A stretch of 8,877 bases of DNA from Cyanobium sp. M55B138 (GTDB lineage Bacteria; Cyanobacteriota; Cyanobacteriia; PCC-6307; Cyanobiaceae), in the NCBI GenBank assembly GCA_018400215.1, contig JAGYNF010000059.1:1-8877 (forward strand), in the 5' to 3' direction. The number at the start of each line of letters is the position of its first letter. Position 1 is the stretch's first letter. This document shows positions 6,692 through 8,877 of the stretch, in pieces. The notes beneath the pieces are model-generated. The model had not been told where the DNA came from, searched no databases, and saw only the letters and a program-made list of their open reading frames with translations. Made by a program: the position numbers and the translations under genes.

Positions 6692-7921
6692 CTAGCGGAG
6701 GTCTGGGGCGGGATTGCTCAGCAGCTTGAAACGTCCGGTTTTGCCGGTGGTATCCATCGCGACCTGGGCTACATAGAACTCCTGCTGGATCACTTCTCCC
6801 TGCGGGGTGAACTTCAGCTTGCCCAGGGGGGTGGCGTAGGTGCCGGTGAGCATCGAACTGTTCAGTTGGCGGCGCAGCTCCGCCAGGGACATGGACGCGA
6901 GCGGCTGACCGTTGGCTTGTTGGCGCTGGAGCTGCTCCAGAGCCTGGTGAATAACCTGATAGGCGGTGAAGGCTTGGGCCGTGAACTGAGGCGGCGAGGC
7001 GCTGCCGGTGGCCTGTTTGAAGAGAGCCACGAAGCGCTGATTGATGGGTGTGTCGGTTTCCGGGCTGTAGGCCTGGGCGATCAGCAGGCCATCGCAGTAG
7101 CGCTGGCAGACAGCATAGATATTCGGGGAATTCATGCCGTTGCCCACCACGATCAGGCCCTTGTAGCCCATTTCGCGGATCTGTCGCACCAGATTGCCGC
7201 CATCGTTGGGCAGCGCCGAAATCACGATCAGATCGGGTTTGTTTTTGAGGCTGTCGGCAATAGGTTTTTGAAAGTCGATATCGGCGGTGCTGGTGCGTTG
7301 CACGGTCACCAGATTCAGCCCCAGGCTGCGGATGCTCTGCTGGAAGATCTTCGTCTCGGAGGTGCTGTAAGCATCGTCTTGGGCAAAGAAGACGGCCACC
7401 CGTTGCAGCTTTGGGTTCAGGCGCCGGGCGGCCTGGATCGAGAGGGGAGCCACCTTCGACACCGGAGCCGACACCCGCGAGACGAAGGGGCCAATCTCCG
7501 GGATCCCGATGGCCGTGTTGGAGGGGGCCAGCACGGGAACACCGGCGCGATCGGCGATCGGATCGACGGCAAAGGCCTGCTGGGAAAGGGAGGGGCCGAT
7601 CAGGGCGACCACTGGTTCCTGCAGCAGCCGCCGCAAGGCCAGCGTGGCCGTCTGTTCGTCGGAGCCGCCGTCCTCCAGCCGCAGATTGAGCGCTGGTTGG
7701 CGGCCGCCATATTCCTGCTGGGCCAGCTCAAGCCCGAGGCGCTGGTCCTGGCCGATCAGGCTGGCGTTACCGGTGAGCGCGATCACGGCGCCCAGCGTCA
7801 GGGAGGGTTTGCCAGCCCCGCTAGGGCGGGAGGGTTGGCAGCCGCCCAGCGGCAGCAGCAGCGACAGGCCCCCTGCCGTGGCTAAGGCCTGCAAGGTGAA
7901 GGAGCGCAGTTGGAGCCCCAT
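6692..7921 (-). CDS. HAAT-type ABC transporter substrate-binding lipoprotein (copy 1)
   Basis: This 409-residue periplasmic binding protein is of the Leu/Ile/Val-binding (LivJ/LivK, Peripla_BP_6) type. Starting at the ATG at 7921 gives a textbook lipoprotein signal: basic residue early, hydrophobic core LATAGGLSLLLP (13-24) and lipobox LGGC with C28 as the lipidated cysteine. A longer in-frame start (ATG at 7975) would add 18 residues inside the preceding gene and spoil the signal, so it is rejected. The first lobe begins at LTLGAVIALTG (41-51). LIGPSLSQQAF (107-117) and PSNTAIGIPEIG (133-144) lie where the ligand cleft is expected. C272 and C276 form a CxxxC pair shared with the adjacent paralogue. 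The start is 4 bases after that paralogue's stop and livH follows after 12 bases. It captures ligand, probably amino acids, for LivHMGF; the ligand itself is unknown. Confidence 0.93.
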   Translation of the reverse strand: MGLQLRSFTLQALATAGGLSLLLPLGGCQPSRPSGAGKPSLTLGAVIALTGNASLIGQDQRLGLELAQQEYGGRQPALNLRLEDGGSDEQTATLALRRLLQEPVVALIGPSLSQQAFAVDPIADRAGVPVLAPSNTAIGIPEIGPFVSRVSAPVSKVAPLSIQAARRLNPKLQRVAVFFAQDDAYSTSETKIFQQSIRSLGLNLVTVQRTSTADIDFQKPIADSLKNKPDLIVISALPNDGGNLVRQIREMGYKGLIVVGNGMNSPNIYAVCQRYCDGLLIAQAYSPETDTPINQRFVALFKQATGSASPPQFTAQAFTAYQVIHQALEQLQRQQANGQPLASMSLAELRRQLNSSMLTGTYATPLGKLKFTPQGEVIQQEFYVAQVAMDTTGKTGRFKLLSNPAPDLR

Positions 7922-7925
7922 GAAC

Positions 7926-8877
7926 TTAGGGCTTGCTGGGGTTGGGTAGCAGCGAGAAGCGACCGCTCCTGCCATCTGGATTCATGCGCACCTGGGCCAC
8001 GAAGAAATCCTTCTGGATCACTTCGCCCTCAGGCGTGAAGCGGATCTCCCCGAGCGGCGTCTGGTAGGTGCCGGCGAGGATCTCAGCCATCAGGGCCTTG
8101 CGGGCCTGGGCCAGGGAGGTGGTTTTGAGGGGCTGTTTCTGATCGAGCCGCTGCAGCGCTTCGCCGATCACCTGCAGGGCGGTGTAGGCCTGGGCGGTGA
8201 GCTGGGGTGGGATCGCGCTGGATTTGGGGTTGCGGGCCTGGGCGGCGGCAAAGGCCTGGCTGAAGCGCGCGTTGGCGGGAGTGGAGAGCTCGGGGCTGTA
8301 GGCCTGGGCGATCAGGATGCCATCACAATATTTTTGGCAGATCGGGTAGATGTTTGGCGTGTTCATGCCGTTGCCCACCACGATCGTGCCCCTGTAGCCG
8401 AGTTCCCGCAGCTGACGAATCATGTTGCCGCCATCCACCGCCTGCAGGCTGAGCACGATCAGATCGGGCTTCAGGGCCAGGGCAGCGGTGATCTGGGTTT
8501 GGAAGTCCTGGTCGTTGAGCTGGGTGCGCTGCACCGTTATCGGTTTGAGCCCTTTGGCGCTGAGCGCCTGCTGGAAGATCACCGTTTCGGCGGTGCTGTA
8601 GGCGTCGTCCTGGGCATAGAAAACAGCCGCCCGCCGGATGCCGGGGTTGAGCTGCAGAGCCTTGGCGATCGAGAGCGGCGCGATCACCGAGCCCTGGGCT
8701 GAAACCCGGCTGATGAAGGAGCCGATCTCAGGGATGCCGGTGGCGGTGTTCGAGGGGGCCACCACGGGCACGCCAAGGCGCTGGGCGATCGGATCAGCGG
8801 AGAAGGCCTGCTGGGAGAGGGTGGGGCCGATCAGGGCCAGCACGCCGCGGTTGATCTGCAGATTGAAGGCGGCATTG
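7926..8877 (-). CDS. HAAT-type ABC transporter substrate-binding protein (copy 2), 5' end outside window
   Basis: This is the C-terminal 316 residues of a second Leu/Ile/Val-type periplasmic binding protein; the reading frame is open to the window edge. An internal GTG at 8843 is not the real start, because family-conserved sequence (INRGVLALIGPTLSQQAF) runs across it. Shared blocks with copy 1 include LIGP.LSQQAF, PSNTA.GIPEIG, AQDDAYST, PDLIV, VVGNGMN.PNIY, YCDG.LIAQAYSPE, GTY.TPLG and FTP.GEVIQ. By eye more than half of aligned positions are identical, so the two are a tandem duplication that has diverged. Between IAQAYSPE and PPQ.TAQA this copy has a few extra residues. The CxxxC pair is encoded at 8325-8339. 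The signal peptide cannot be seen. It is the most upstream visible gene of the operon, and the operon promoter should lie beyond the right edge. Confidence 0.93.
   Translation of the reverse strand, partial: NAAFNLQINRGVLALIGPTLSQQAFSADPIAQRLGVPVVAPSNTATGIPEIGSFISRVSAQGSVIAPLSIAKALQLNPGIRRAAVFYAQDDAYSTAETVIFQQALSAKGLKPITVQRTQLNDQDFQTQITAALALKPDLIVLSLQAVDGGNMIRQLRELGYRGTIVVGNGMNTPNIYPICQKYCDGILIAQAYSPELSTPANARFSQAFAAAQARNPKSSAIPPQLTAQAYTALQVIGEALQRLDQKQPLKTTSLAQARKALMAEILAGTYQTPLGEIRFTPEGEVIQKDFFVAQVRMNPDGRSGRFSLLPNPSKP

Noticed and set aside
6671..7885. A 404-codon + strand open frame antisense to the substrate-binding lipoprotein gene
   Set aside because: The composition is typical of a shadow frame and there is no recognisable domain. 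The opposite strand encodes a full binding protein with a lipobox.
7922..7975. Upstream ATG at 7975 as the start of binding-protein copy 1
   Set aside because: It would add 18 residues overlapping the preceding gene and place a non-signal-like segment before an otherwise perfect lipoprotein signal starting at 7921.
3337..8877. Urea (Urt) transporter interpretation of the ABC operon
   Set aside because: No urease genes are in view. The binding proteins carry LSQQAF/PSNTA motifs that I associate with amino-acid-type HAAT proteins rather than UrtA. A search against UrtA would settle it.

Overview
The window is GC-rich and densely coded, and looks like cyanobacterial chromosome, probably of the Synechococcus/Cyanobium group. 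That is an inference from a Nif11-domain small protein, a cyanobacterial-style type II NADH dehydrogenase, two copies of the HIP1 octamer GCGATCGC, and starts that mostly lack Shine-Dalgarno sequences. No rRNA, tRNA, CRISPR array, insertion sequence or phage gene was seen.

Left part (1-1632, + strand): a 70-base leader holding a possible tail of an upstream gene is followed by a short-chain dehydrogenase closest to glucose 1-dehydrogenases (71-877). Its stop codon overlaps the start of a six-helix membrane protein (877-1632). That protein ends in a potassium-channel-like pore-loop/TM2 module whose selectivity-filter residues are replaced.

Middle (1549-3373): a type II NAD(P)H:quinone oxidoreductase on the - strand (1549-3012) runs tail-to-tail into the membrane protein, with an 84-base coding overlap. 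A 99-base divergent spacer separates it from a small + strand Nif11-domain gene starting at 3112. The recognisable Nif11 protein lasts about 73 codons. Its frame then stays open for hundreds of bases antisense to livF, while a natural-looking end lies one frame away, so it is probably frameshifted or decayed.

Right part (3337-8877, - strand, transcribed right to left): one compact operon for a hydrophobic/branched-chain amino acid (HAAT) ABC importer. The order of transcription is substrate-binding protein 2 (truncated by the window edge), substrate-binding lipoprotein 1, livH, livM, livG, livF. Spacings are 4, 12 and 6 bases, then two 4-base overlaps. The two tandem binding proteins are clear paralogues feeding a single permease/ATPase core, which suggests more than one ligand class. 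The binding proteins capture amino acids in the periplasm, LivH/LivM form the channel and LivG/LivF hydrolyse ATP. Ligand identity cannot be read from sequence.

No wholly new multi-gene system is apparent. The items most worth a second look are the channel-like protein without a canonical filter, the broken or unresolved Nif11 gene, and the duplicated binding proteins.
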